Shown here piece by piece: positions 1 to 8,764 of a DNA stretch of 64,000 nucleotides (within the stretch, counting starts at the first letter, position 1; each line of letters starts with the position of its first letter). The notes under the pieces are model-generated. The model did not search any database. It was not told where the DNA came from and saw only the letters and a list, made by a program, of their open reading frames with translations. The translations under genes were made by a program, and so were the position numbers. The DNA is taken from NCBI RefSeq assembly GCF_000422785.1, contig NZ_AUGS01000002.1:310001-374000 (forward strand). Reading direction: 5' to 3'. This stretch comes from Pseudovibrio exalbescens DSM 16456 (GTDB lineage: Bacteria > Pseudomonadota > Alphaproteobacteria > Rhizobiales > Stappiaceae).

Positions 1-37
1 AGGAAAGAAGGCGGATGAAAAGTCCGCTTGATAAAAC

Positions 38-3007
38 ATGGCACGGCAGGACGCGAACAATGTTTTCGCTTTGACGTCGTTTCTCTACGGCGCCAATGCT
101 TCCTATATCGAAGAGCTCTACGCTCAATTTCAGGAAAACCCACACTCACTTTCCGAAGAGTGGCAGGACTTTTTTGCCACGCTTCAGGACAATCCTGAGG
201 ATGTTGTCAAGGAGGCGCGTGGCGCTACTTGGGGCAGGAAGGATTGGCCTGTCCACGCCAATGGCGAGTTGATCTCGGCGCTTGACGGCGATTGGCCTTC
301 GGAGAAACAGGTCAGCGACAAAATCAAAGCCAAGGCGGCCAAGTCCGGCATCGATATGGCTGAGGAGGATGTTCTTCAGGCGACGCGCGACAGTGTGCGG
401 GCGCTTATGATGATCCGAGCCTATCGCATGCGTGGTCATTTGCATGCCGATCTGGATCCTTTGCGCCTGGCTGTGCCCGGTGATCATGAAGAGCTGCATC
501 CTGCCACCTACGGCTTTTCAGAGGATGATTGGGACCGCAAGATTTTCCTCGACAACGTTCTTGGAATGGAGTTTGCCAGCATTCGGGAGATGCTGGACAT
601 TCTGAAACGGACTTATTGCTCGACGCTGGGCGTCGAGTTCATGCACATCTCCGACCCTGCGGCCAAATCTTGGATTCAAGAGCGCATTGAGGGGCCTGAC
701 AAGCAGGTAGCCTTTACGCCAGAAGGCAAAAAGGCAATCCTTAACAAGCTTATCGAAGCGGAGGGCTTTGAACGGTTCCTTGATGTTAAATACACCGGCA
801 CCAAGCGGTTTGGCCTTGATGGCGGCGAGGCCCTGATACCCGCCCTGGAACAGATCATCAAGCGCGGCGGGGCTTTGGGCATTGAAGAGATCGTGCTTGG
901 AATGGCTCACCGCGGGCGTCTGAATGTTCTTTCTCAAGTGATGGGTAAGCCGCACCGTGCTATCTTCCACGAGTTCAAAGGCGGCTCCTACGCGCCCGAC
1001 GACGTGGAAGGCTCCGGTGACGTTAAATACCACCTTGGTGCGTCCTCAGATCGCTCATTTGATGATAACAACGTTCACTTGTCCCTGACAGCCAATCCGT
1101 CTCACCTTGAAATTGTTAATCCGGTGGTCTTGGGCAAGGCCCGTGCCAAGCAGGACCAGTTGTCCAACTGGGTCGAAACGACGGAGGTCACCCGGACTTC
1201 TGTCTTGCCACTCCTCATTCATGGTGATGCAGCCTTTGCTGGACAGGGTGTTGTAGCGGAGTGCTTTGGGCTGTCAGCTCTGCGTGGCCACCGTACGGGT
1301 GGATCAATCCACGTGATCATCAACAACCAGATTGGTTTCACGACCAATCCACGTTTCTCGCGTTCCTCGCCGTATCCATCCGATGTCGCTAAGATGATTG
1401 AAGCGCCGATCTTCCACGTAAACGGGGATGATCCGGAGGCTGTCACGTATGCAGCGAAAATTGCGGTTGAGTTCCGTCAACGGTTTGGGCGTCCCGTTGT
1501 GATCGACATGATCTGCTACAGGCGTTACGGCCACAACGAAGGAGATGAGCCAGCCTTCACCCAGCCGATCATGTATCGCAAGATTCGCAAACACGCGACG
1601 ACCTTGCAGATCTACGCCGATAAGCTCGTGAAGGAAGGTCTTGTTACGGCAGAGAGCGTTGATGAGACCAAGGCGAACTGGCGCACCCATCTGGACCGGG
1701 AGTTTGAAACCGGTATGGCCTACAAGCCAAACAAGGCAGATTGGCTGGATGGCAAATGGTCCGGGATGAAGGTCGCGAAGAATCAAGATGATCCTCGCCG
1801 CGGTAGTACAGGAATTGATCTCGACAAGCTGAAGGATATCGGCAAGAAGCTCACTGAAATCCCGAAGGATTTCAATGCTCATCGCACGATCCGACGGTTC
1901 CAGAACAATCGTGCCAAGATGATTGAGACTGGTGAGGGCATCGATTGGGCGACGGCTGAAGCACTGGCATTCGGCGGGCTGCTCAGTGAAGGTCATGCCG
2001 TGCGCTTGTCTGGACAGGACTGTGAGCGTGGAACCTTCTCGCAGCGCCATTCAGTTCTGTACGATCAGGAGAACGAGAACCGCTATATCCCGCTAAACAA
2101 TCTCACAGAAGATCAAGCGCGATATGAAGTGATCAACTCCATGCTTTCGGAAGAAGCGGTCCTCGGCTTTGAGTACGGTTACTCTCTGGCCGAACCCAAT
2201 GCCTTGACCATGTGGGAAGCTCAGTTTGGCGATTTCGCCAACGGGGCACAGGTTTTGTTCGATCAGTTCATCTCATCTGGTGAGCGTAAATGGTTGCGCA
2301 TGTCCGGTCTCGTTTGTCTGTTGCCACATGGGTATGAAGGCCAAGGTCCAGAGCATTCGTCGGCACGACTGGAGCGCTTCCTTCAAATGTGTGCAGAAGA
2401 CAACATGCAGGTGGCAAACTGCACAACACCAGCAAACTATTTCCACATTCTGCGCCGCCAGCTAAAGCGTGACATCCGTAAACCTTTGGTTTTGATGACA
2501 CCCAAATCCTTGCTGCGTCACAAGCGTGCCGTGTCCAAGCTGGAAGAGATGGCGGCTGACAGCTGCTTCCACCGCTTGCTCCATGATGATGCCGAGACCA
2601 ATCCGGGATCAACGGTTGCCCTGAAGCCAGATGACCAGATCCGCCGTGTGATCCTGTGTAGCGGCAAGGTCTACTATGATTTGCTGGAGGATCGCGAGAA
2701 GCGTGGTATCGACGACGTTTACATTCTGCGTGTTGAGCAGTTGTATCCGTTCCCGACGAAATCACTCTGCGTTGAAATGGCTCGCTTCAAAAACGCCGAT
2801 GTGGTTTGGTGTCAGGAAGAGCCAAAAAACATGGGGTCTTGGTTCTTTGTTCAAGAATACATTGAGTGGGTGCTGGAACATGTCAACGCCAAGGTAGGTA
2901 GGCCGCGATACGTTGGGAGACCCGCTGCCGCGGCAACGGCAACCGGCTTGATGTCCAAACACCTGGCTCAGCTGCAGGCTTTCCTCGACGACGCTTTCGC
3001 CGAGTGA
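38..3007 (+). CDS. sucA: 2-oxoglutarate dehydrogenase E1 component
   Basis: This is the thiamine-diphosphate-dependent E1 subunit, which decarboxylates 2-oxoglutarate and hands the succinyl group to the lipoyl arm of SucB in the TCA cycle. The 989 residues have the family layout: an N-terminal E2-docking segment (FLYGANASYIEELYAQF, about residues 14-30), the conserved GMAHRGRLNVL near residue 288, the TPP-binding dehydrogenase region ending in YRRYGHNEGDEP near 500, a transketolase-like central domain and the C-terminal E1 domain. Length matches the family (about 930-1000). The ATG at 38 is the first in frame and lacks a strong Shine-Dalgarno. A small GCGGA/TCCGC stem lies just upstream. sucB follows after 65 bases and lpd after that, so this is the usual E1-E2-E3 set. 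Upstream genes lie outside the window. Confidence 0.97.
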   Translation: MARQDANNVFALTSFLYGANASYIEELYAQFQENPHSLSEEWQDFFATLQDNPEDVVKEARGATWGRKDWPVHANGELISALDGDWPSEKQVSDKIKAKAAKSGIDMAEEDVLQATRDSVRALMMIRAYRMRGHLHADLDPLRLAVPGDHEELHPATYGFSEDDWDRKIFLDNVLGMEFASIREMLDILKRTYCSTLGVEFMHISDPAAKSWIQERIEGPDKQVAFTPEGKKAILNKLIEAEGFERFLDVKYTGTKRFGLDGGEALIPALEQIIKRGGALGIEEIVLGMAHRGRLNVLSQVMGKPHRAIFHEFKGGSYAPDDVEGSGDVKYHLGASSDRSFDDNNVHLSLTANPSHLEIVNPVVLGKARAKQDQLSNWVETTEVTRTSVLPLLIHGDAAFAGQGVVAECFGLSALRGHRTGGSIHVIINNQIGFTTNPRFSRSSPYPSDVAKMIEAPIFHVNGDDPEAVTYAAKIAVEFRQRFGRPVVIDMICYRRYGHNEGDEPAFTQPIMYRKIRKHATTLQIYADKLVKEGLVTAESVDETKANWRTHLDREFETGMAYKPNKADWLDGKWSGMKVAKNQDDPRRGSTGIDLDKLKDIGKKLTEIPKDFNAHRTIRRFQNNRAKMIETGEGIDWATAEALAFGGLLSEGHAVRLSGQDCERGTFSQRHSVLYDQENENRYIPLNNLTEDQARYEVINSMLSEEAVLGFEYGYSLAEPNALTMWEAQFGDFANGAQVLFDQFISSGERKWLRMSGLVCLLPHGYEGQGPEHSSARLERFLQMCAEDNMQVANCTTPANYFHILRRQLKRDIRKPLVLMTPKSLLRHKRAVSKLEEMAADSCFHRLLHDDAETNPGSTVALKPDDQIRRVILCSGKVYYDLLEDREKRGIDDVYILRVEQLYPFPTKSLCVEMARFKNADVVWCQEEPKNMGSWFFVQEYIEWVLEHVNAKVGRPRYVGRPAAAATATGLMSKHLAQLQAFLDDAFAE

Positions 3008-3072
3008 CTTCAACGCAACATCACTATGTCCGTGAGGCCCTAGTCGGCCCTGAATTGAAAAGAGATTGAATT

Positions 3073-4614
3073 ATGGCGACGGAAATTCGCGTGCCCACTC
3101 TGGGTGAATCCGTAACCGAAGCGACAATTGCGCAATGGTTCAAAAAGCCGGGGGACGCTGTTAACGCAGATGAGCCGTTGGTTGAACTTGAAACCGACAA
3201 AGTCACGGTTGAAGTGCCGGCTCCTGCCGCGGGTACCCTCGAAAACATTGTGGTGAACGAGGGAGACACCGTTGAAGTTGGCGCGCTGCTGGGTGCCATC
3301 CTTGAAGGAGCTGGCGCACCTGCTGCAAAAGCAGAGGAGAAGAAGGAGGAAGCCAAAACCGAGCCTTCCTCTGGCGGCGAAAGCCTCAAAGCAGCAGATC
3401 CAGTCAGTGTAGTTGTTCCATCCGCCGGTGAAAGCGTAACTGAAGCCGAAGTCGGAGAATGGTTTGTCAAGGTTGGCGATACAGTTAATGCCGATGACAC
3501 GCTGGTCGAACTTGAAACAGACAAGGCGGCGCAGGAAGTACCGAGCCCAGTTGCAGGTACTGTAGTCGAAATCTCTCAGGAAACCGGGGCAACGGTTGAG
3601 CCGGGTCAGGTGCTGTGTAAGGTGGCTCCGGGCGACGGCGCGGCTGCTCCTGCTTCCGATACATCTGAAAAGGCTGCCAGCGCAAAACCAGCGGCTGCGC
3701 AACCGGCACAGTCGACAGCCATGCCGCCGGCTCCGTCTGCGGCTAAGATGATGAATGAAAAGGGGTTGTCTGCTGATCAGGTCGCGGGGTCGGGTAAGCG
3801 CGGCCAGGTACTCAAGGGCGATGTAATCGCTGCAGTTGCGTCTGGTATAAACGCTGCACCGCAAGCTTCACAGTCGCCAGCATCTGCTCGCGCCCCTTCC
3901 GCGCCTGAAGACGAGGCGCGTGAAGAGCGAGTCCGTATGACCAAGTTGCGTCAGACGATTGCTCGCCGCTTGAAAGATGCGCAGAATTCGGCGGCCATGC
4001 TCACCACTTACAACGAAGTGGACATGAAGCCGATTATGGATCTGCGCAAGCAGTACAAGGATATCTTCGAGAAGAAGCATGGCGTCAAACTCGGTTTTAT
4101 GGGCTTCTTTACGAAAGCCGTCACCCATGCGCTCAAGGAAATCCCGGCAGTGAACGCCGAGATCGATGGGACGGATATCATTTACAAAAACTACGCGCAT
4201 ATCGGCGTTGCCGTTGGCACAGACAAAGGCCTTGTTGTACCGATTGTTCGTGATGCGGATCAGATGTCCATAGCTGAGATTGAAAAAGAGATCGGCAATC
4301 TGGGGCGCAAAGCTCGCGATGGCAAGTTGGGTATGGCCGACATGCAGGGTGGAACCTTCACCATTTCCAATGGTGGTGTTTACGGTTCTCTGATGTCCTC
4401 TCCAATCCTGAATGCGCCGCAGTCTGGCATTCTGGGAATGCATAAGATCCAAGAAAGGCCGGTTGCAATCAATGGTGAGGTCGTGATCCGCCCAATGATG
4501 TACCTTGCGCTGTCCTACGACCACCGCATCGTGGATGGCAAGGAGGCCGTGACCTTCCTTGTACGCGTTAAGGAAAGTCTGGAAGATCCACAGCGTCTGG
4601 TGTTGGATCTTTAA
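3073..4614 (+). CDS. sucB: Dihydrolipoyl succinyltransferase (E2), two lipoyl domains
   Basis: This is the E2 core of the 2-oxoglutarate dehydrogenase complex and transfers the succinyl group from the lipoyl arm to CoA. Two tandem biotinyl/lipoyl domains are visible, each with the ELETDK lipoylation motif (Lys43 and Lys151). They are joined by an Ala/Glu/Lys-rich linker, followed by a second Ala/Pro linker, a peripheral-subunit-binding domain (about 217-255, containing [20 protein letters not shown]) and the acyltransferase domain ending in the catalytic YDHRIVDG. At 513 residues it is about 100 longer than the single-lipoyl E. coli SucB, and the extra length is the second lipoyl domain. The two copies differ after the lysine ([11 protein letters not shown] against [11 protein letters not shown]), so the duplication is old. 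A terminator hairpin follows it. Confidence 0.96.
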   Translation: MATEIRVPTLGESVTEATIAQWFKKPGDAVNADEPLVELETDKVTVEVPAPAAGTLENIVVNEGDTVEVGALLGAILEGAGAPAAKAEEKKEEAKTEPSSGGESLKAADPVSVVVPSAGESVTEAEVGEWFVKVGDTVNADDTLVELETDKAAQEVPSPVAGTVVEISQETGATVEPGQVLCKVAPGDGAAAPASDTSEKAASAKPAAAQPAQSTAMPPAPSAAKMMNEKGLSADQVAGSGKRGQVLKGDVIAAVASGINAAPQASQSPASARAPSAPEDEAREERVRMTKLRQTIARRLKDAQNSAAMLTTYNEVDMKPIMDLRKQYKDIFEKKHGVKLGFMGFFTKAVTHALKEIPAVNAEIDGTDIIYKNYAHIGVAVGTDKGLVVPIVRDADQMSIAEIEKEIGNLGRKARDGKLGMADMQGGTFTISNGGVYGSLMSSPILNAPQSGILGMHKIQERPVAINGEVVIRPMMYLALSYDHRIVDGKEAVTFLVRVKESLEDPQRLVLDL

Positions 4615-4626
4615 GCCCTTGCTGCT

Positions 4627-4664
4627 GCCATGCCCGGCATTCAGACGGGCATGGCATTTCTTTT
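4627..4664 (+). terminator. Intrinsic terminator between sucB and lpd
   Basis: A perfect 10-bp stem (4627-4636 GCCATGCCCG with 4646-4655) and a 9-base loop are followed by ATTTCTTTT. It lies 12 bases after the sucB stop, so part of the sucAB transcription may end here before lpd. Confidence 0.8.
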
Positions 4665-4704
4665 CCCGTATTTCGGGCTCACGCTTTTTAATAGGGATTT
4701 AAAT

Positions 4705-6108
4705 ATGTCCTACGATCTCGTGGTTATCGGCACTGGTCCCGGCGGTTATGTGTGCGCCATCAAGGCAGCACAACTCGGTCTCAAGGTGGCTGTTGTCGAG
4801 AAACGCAAGACGCATGGTGGCACCTGTCTCAACATTGGCTGCATCCCCTCCAAAGCACTTTTGCATTCCTCTGAAGTTTTCGAGGAAGCTACTCATAATT
4901 TTGAGCAACTCGGTATCAAGACCTCCAAGCCCAAGGTGGATTGGAAGGCCATGCTGGCCAACAAGGATGGTGTAGTTGAAAGCAACGTGACGGGCATCGA
5001 TTACCTGTTCAAGAAGAACAAGGTGGAGACGCATCACGGTACAGGTCGCATTCTGGCCCCCGGAAAGGTTGAAGTTACAGGCGAGGACGGTTCTAGTTCC
5101 ATTCTCGAGACTAAAAGCATCGTCATCGCCACTGGGTCAGACAGTACGCCTCTGCCCGGCATCGACATCGACGAGAAGCAGGTTGTCACCTCTACAGGCG
5201 CGCTGGAACTTGAAAAAGTGCCCGGCAAACTCGTGGTCGTGGGCGCTGGTGTCATCGGCTTGGAGCTTGGATCGGTTTATGCGCGCCTTGGCTCGCAGGT
5301 GACGGTGGTTGAGTTTATGGACAAGGTTCTGGGGCCAATGGATTCGGACGTTTCCAAACAGTTCATGCGCTCTCTCAAGAAACAGGGCCTGGCGTTCAAA
5401 ATGTCATCCAAGGTAACGGGTGTCTCCAAAAAAGGTCGCGGCCTTGAAGTAACCGTTGAACCTGCTGAGGGGGAAGCTCACGCCGAAACGCTCGATGCTG
5501 ATGTGGTGTTGGTGGCTATCGGACGCCGTCCTTATACCGAAGGCCTTGGGTTGAAGGAAGCGGGTGTCGAGCTTGACGACCGAGGCCGGGTCAAGACGGA
5601 TACCCACTTCAAGACAACTGTCGATGGTATCTACGCAATAGGCGATGTGATTGCCGGACCAATGTTGGCCCACAAGGCAGAGGATGAAGGCGTTGCTCTT
5701 GCTGAAATTCTGGCCGGGCAGGCGGGCCACGTGAATTACAACGTGATCCCGAACGTGGTCTATACTTCACCTGAAGTTGCGTCGGTTGGCAAAACCGAAG
5801 ATGAACTGAAGGCAGAAGGCATCAAGTACAAGGCGGGCAAATTTCCCTTCACGGCCAACGGGCGCGCAAAAGCCATGCTCGCCACTGATGGCATGGTGAA
5901 AGTGCTTTCAGACGCTGAAACGGATCAGGTTCTGGGCGTTCACATCATTGGACATGGTGCTGGCGACATGATTCATGAGGCTTGTGTCCTGATGGAGTTC
6001 GGAGGGTCCTCTGAGGATCTGGCGCGTACCTGCCATGCCCATCCAACAATGTCGGAAGCGGTAAAGGAAGCGGCAATGGCCGTTTATGACAAGCCCATCC
6101 ATATGTAA
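4705..6108 (+). CDS. lpd: Dihydrolipoyl dehydrogenase (E3)
   Basis: This FAD enzyme reoxidises the dihydrolipoyl groups of E2 with NAD+. Motifs in order are the FAD-binding GTGPGG (residues 9-14), the redox-active pair Cys41/Cys46 in [13 protein letters not shown], the NAD-binding [10 protein letters not shown] near residue 179, a second FAD motif ([19 protein letters not shown]) and the C-terminal [14 protein letters not shown] that carries the catalytic His-Glu pair. I chose the ATG at 4705 (MSYDLVVIG) because it has an AGGGA upstream and starts directly before the first beta strand. An in-frame ATG at 4630 would run through the upstream terminator hairpin. The predicted 467 residues match the family. 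It could also serve pyruvate dehydrogenase or the glycine cleavage system, but its place after sucAB argues for the 2-oxoglutarate complex. Confidence 0.96.
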   Translation: MSYDLVVIGTGPGGYVCAIKAAQLGLKVAVVEKRKTHGGTCLNIGCIPSKALLHSSEVFEEATHNFEQLGIKTSKPKVDWKAMLANKDGVVESNVTGIDYLFKKNKVETHHGTGRILAPGKVEVTGEDGSSSILETKSIVIATGSDSTPLPGIDIDEKQVVTSTGALELEKVPGKLVVVGAGVIGLELGSVYARLGSQVTVVEFMDKVLGPMDSDVSKQFMRSLKKQGLAFKMSSKVTGVSKKGRGLEVTVEPAEGEAHAETLDADVVLVAIGRRPYTEGLGLKEAGVELDDRGRVKTDTHFKTTVDGIYAIGDVIAGPMLAHKAEDEGVALAEILAGQAGHVNYNVIPNVVYTSPEVASVGKTEDELKAEGIKYKAGKFPFTANGRAKAMLATDGMVKVLSDAETDQVLGVHIIGHGAGDMIHEACVLMEFGGSSEDLARTCHAHPTMSEAVKEAAMAVYDKPIHM

Positions 6109-6125
6109 CGCTTAAATATTATTGA

Positions 6126-6148
6126 GGGCCGGGTTCCCGGCCCTTTTT
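6126..6148 (+). terminator. Intrinsic terminator after lpd
   Basis: A perfect 8-bp GC stem (GGGCCGGG 6126-6133 with CCCGGCCC 6136-6143) and a TT loop are followed by five T. It ends the sucA-sucB-lpd unit. Confidence 0.88.
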
Positions 6149-6222
6149 ACGTTTGCTTCGACGGTTCACCTTAGGTTCATCAAACCACGGCTATAACTAC
6201 TTAGTGTTGTATGGAGGGGGCG

Positions 6223-6606
6223 ATGGCCAAGAAGAAAAGCGCAGTTGGAGATTATATTTTATACAAATCTCTGCAAAGCGATCGTCGTACAAATCGAGAG
6301 TCGGCCAGTCAAACCGGTACCCCGATTCTTGATGTGTTTGACGACAAGATTGACAGGTGGGTAGATCGTATCCCCGCCTATATGTATTTGGTTTTGGCTG
6401 CGGTTGGTGCTGCGCTCGCCTATATATTGCTCGCGGGTTCGGGATCCAGTTGGCCGGCAGAAGGTAGCTTGTTGTTCGGTGCAGTTGTGGGTCTTGCCAT
6501 TATCCCCATTTTGCGAACGGCCTATGAGTTGTTCAAATATGTCATTGTCATAGCTCTCGGACTGGGCCTGTTCTTCATCTTTGCCGGTGAAAGCTTTTTC
6601 GGCTGA
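6223..6606 (+). CDS. Small membrane protein of unknown function
   Basis: I do not recognise this family. The 127-residue product has a basic, hydrophilic N-terminal third (about 45 residues) and then three hydrophobic stretches that look like transmembrane helices (YMYLVLAAVGAALAYILLAG, LLFGAVVGLAIIPIL and YVIVIALGLGLFFIFAG). The ATG at 6223 is preferred over the one at 6211 because GGAGGGGG sits at 6213-6220 with proper spacing to it, while the earlier ATG overlaps that ribosome-binding site. It stands alone between the lpd terminator and a convergent gene. Coding potential is supported by the clear ribosome-binding site and the coherent membrane profile. Function is unknown. Confidence 0.75.
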   Translation: MAKKKSAVGDYILYKSLQSDRRTNRESASQTGTPILDVFDDKIDRWVDRIPAYMYLVLAAVGAALAYILLAGSGSSWPAEGSLLFGAVVGLAIIPILRTAYELFKYVIVIALGLGLFFIFAGESFFG

Positions 6607-6616
6607 AGCCGTTTCA

Positions 6617-7039
6617 CTAATCGCGTAGCAATATGAAATTGCGTTGGAGGTTCTTGGATTCATTACCATGAACCGTTGTCTTCATGAACACCTCAAGCCG
6701 GTTTTGCCCGGGGCGCACGTTCAAACGTTGTGATTTGAAGATACCGCCATATTCCAAGAGGATCAGACCGGAGTGATGGAGATAGCCATCGCTCCAGCCC
6801 CAAGAGCAATCTCGGGGCCGGCAGGAGGTTTTCACGCGTGCTTTAATGTAGGGGCTTTGGTATTCGCAGGATACCTCAAGCTCGATGCTGCTCAGATCGT
6901 GAAGCTCTGGATCCGGATTATACCACTCGCCTGCCACGAATGCCGGGCAGGCGCTGTTGTCCGACGCGGCTTCAGTCGCCTCTGAAAAGGCGATGCCCGC
7001 AGCAACAGCGGTTGAAAAAAGAAGTGCCTGTCCGATCAT
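6617..7039 (-). CDS. Secreted protein of unknown function
   Basis: The product is 140 residues with a clean signal peptide (MIGQALLFSTAVAAGIAFSE, probable cleavage near residue 24 after an Ala). The mature part looks beta-rich and has four cysteines. The core CRPRDCSWGWSDG followed by an aromatic and basic C-terminal half resembles small exported domains with a C-x-P-x-D-C-x-W-G signature, but I cannot name a family. The start at 7039 is chosen because GGGGGAG lies just upstream on the minus strand, and the longer frame up to 7090 would put residues before the signal peptide. It converges on the small membrane protein (11 bases between stops). A periplasmic binding or inhibitor role is possible but not shown. 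Confidence 0.7.
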   Translation of the reverse strand: MIGQALLFSTAVAAGIAFSEATEAASDNSACPAFVAGEWYNPDPELHDLSSIELEVSCEYQSPYIKARVKTSCRPRDCSWGWSDGYLHHSGLILLEYGGIFKSQRLNVRPGQNRLEVFMKTTVHGNESKNLQRNFILLRD

Positions 7040-7105
7040 ATTGCGCTCCCCCACACCAACGGAGATTCTGGGGGATAGAATAACCCCCAAAATCTAAGGT
7101 GTAGG

Positions 7106-7747
7106 TTAAGCGTAACGTTGTTTTGCGGATTTGACCAGTTTCGCAAGGTCAGCTGATGCGCTTCCAGCATCTACAGCTCCGCAAATGGCTGAAATCACTG
7201 CAACGCCATCGGCTCCGCATTCAATAACCTCGTGGGCATTGCTGTGATTGATTCCCCCAATCCCGACCACCGGCAGCGTACTTTGCTTGGTAAGACTTGC
7301 GAAACCATGCATGCCCAGATTGTCAGCATCATCTTTGGAGCCGGTCGGATAACAAGCACCAACGCCAATGTATTGCGTTATTTCTGCGTCGATTGCATCA
7401 AGGTGCGACTGGGTAGATACGGAAACTCCCAGGATCTTGTCCGGACCAATGAGCCGACGTGCATCTGCCGCACACATGTCATTTTGGCCCACATGGACCC
7501 CTTCTGCATCTGCGGCCATGGCCACATCGATGCGATCGTTGATGATGAGCGGGATACCCTTTGGGACAAGAATATCTCTTAAACGCCGTGCCAATGCGAC
7601 TTGATCCCGCGTTGCGCCGGATTTATCTCGCAGTTGTACAAGGGTCGTCCCGTTATTGACTGCCGCCTCTACGATCGAAATGGGATCTTGCCCGGCACAA
7701 GCCTGAGGTCCAAGAATAAGGTAAACGGAGAGATCAAAAGCGTGCAT
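7106..7747 (-). CDS. thiE: Thiamine phosphate synthase
   Basis: ThiE joins HMP pyrophosphate and hydroxyethylthiazole phosphate to make thiamine monophosphate in the cytosol. The 213 residues form a TIM barrel with the family signatures QLRDKSGATRDQ (about residues 37-48), INDRIDVAMAADAEGVHVGQ (substrate pyrophosphate contacts), a Gly-rich GVGACYPTGSKDDA loop and the final VGIGGIN phosphate loop. Its ATG shares one base with the thiM stop, so the two are translationally coupled. Both lie behind the TPP riboswitch upstream of thiM. No thiD is seen in the window. Confidence 0.93.
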   Translation of the reverse strand: MHAFDLSVYLILGPQACAGQDPISIVEAAVNNGTTLVQLRDKSGATRDQVALARRLRDILVPKGIPLIINDRIDVAMAADAEGVHVGQNDMCAADARRLIGPDKILGVSVSTQSHLDAIDAEITQYIGVGACYPTGSKDDADNLGMHGFASLTKQSTLPVVGIGGINHSNAHEVIECGADGVAVISAICGAVDAGSASADLAKLVKSAKQRYA

Positions 7748-8547
7748 CAGAGTTCGCCCATGTTGCCGCGCTCACGAATGAGCTTCGTATTCAGATGATA
7801 AAGTTGATTGATGATATCAGTTTGCAAGCTTGCCGGGCCGGCGGCGCCTTTGGCGGCAACTTCGCCAGCGACCCCGAGATACAAGAGGCCAAAAGCAGCT
7901 GCTTCGACAGGGTCTTTCGTGGCAGCAAGAGCGGCTCCGATCAAAGCCGTTGCCGTACAGCCAAGGCCTGTAACAGCAGGCATCATGTCGTGGCCATTTT
8001 TTACGGTCACCGTTCGGGTGCCATCGGTGATGTAGTCGGTGGGACCGGATACAGCGACGGCCGCGCCAGTTTCTTTGGCGAGTGATTTTGCGGAATCGAG
8101 GGCAGTTTCTGAGCTGTCCGTACTATCGACACCCTTGCCGCCAGTTCCCAAACCTGCCAGTGCCATGATTTCCGATGCATTGCCTCGAATGACAGCAGGT
8201 TTGAAGGCCAGCAGTTCCCTTGCCAGATTGCTCCGGTAGGTAAGAGGGCCAACAGCCACGGGATCAAGGATCCAAGGAACGTCAGCCTGTTGGGCGGCCT
8301 CACATGCCAGCTTCATTGCTTCTGCTTGTGCGGGCGTAATGGTGCCCAGATTGATCACCAGTGCACCTGCGACGGAGGCTAACTGGGGTGCCTCCAGTGG
8401 TGCATCGACCATTGCTGGGGACGCGCCCAAGGCAAGCAGCGCGTTTGCAGTTGTGTTGGCCACAACGACATTTGTCATGTTGTGTACCAACGGGCTTGAA
8501 TCACGAATGGTGGTGAGTGTCTCACAGGCGCGCTCTATCAAGGTCAT
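7747..8547 (-). CDS. thiM: Hydroxyethylthiazole kinase
   Basis: ThiM phosphorylates the thiazole alcohol for salvage, and its product feeds ThiE, encoded directly downstream. The 266-residue ribokinase-like protein carries VHNMTNVVV near the N-terminus, the ILDPVAVG segment and the catalytic loop TGLGCTATALIGA near residue 200. The ATG at 8547 is preferred to a TTG three bases earlier because AAAGGAA lies at better spacing. The pair thiM-thiE is a salvage unit, and the TPP riboswitch just upstream implies repression when thiamine diphosphate is plentiful. Confidence 0.94.
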   Translation of the reverse strand: MTLIERACETLTTIRDSSPLVHNMTNVVVANTTANALLALGASPAMVDAPLEAPQLASVAGALVINLGTITPAQAEAMKLACEAAQQADVPWILDPVAVGPLTYRSNLARELLAFKPAVIRGNASEIMALAGLGTGGKGVDSTDSSETALDSAKSLAKETGAAVAVSGPTDYITDGTRTVTVKNGHDMMPAVTGLGCTATALIGAALAATKDPVEAAAFGLLYLGVAGEVAAKGAAGPASLQTDIINQLYHLNTKLIRERGNMGEL

Positions 8548-8616
8548 CAAATGTTCCTTTGTGCGCGAGGAGAGCGAAAGAGGGTCAGCTCAGGTATGTG
8601 TTTACCTGTCTGCCAT

Positions 8617-8696
8617 GTGATCGCTCCCTTCGCTGGCATTATCCAGATCAGGTCATACGGGTATGATCTCAGCCCAACAAGGGCACCCCGGTTCAC
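8617..8696 (-). promoter_or_regulatory. TPP (THI-element) riboswitch upstream of thiM
   Basis: Read on the minus strand, the segment contains the near-invariant THI-box elements in order: GGGGTGCCC, GGCTGAGA, ACCC, GACCTGATCTGGATAATGCC and AGCGAAGGGA. A short closing stem pairs 8693-8696 with 8617-8620. It sits 70 bases upstream of the thiM start. A following hairpin (CAGGTA 8591-8596 with TACCTG 8603-8608) probably belongs to the expression platform. The position fits translational control at the thiM ribosome-binding site. Confidence 0.96.
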
Positions 8697-8764
8697 GCCA
8701 TGAATCTAAGGGATCGTCCTTTTGGTTTCAATAGGCCTGCATTTTCGATGGACGATGTGGGCCA

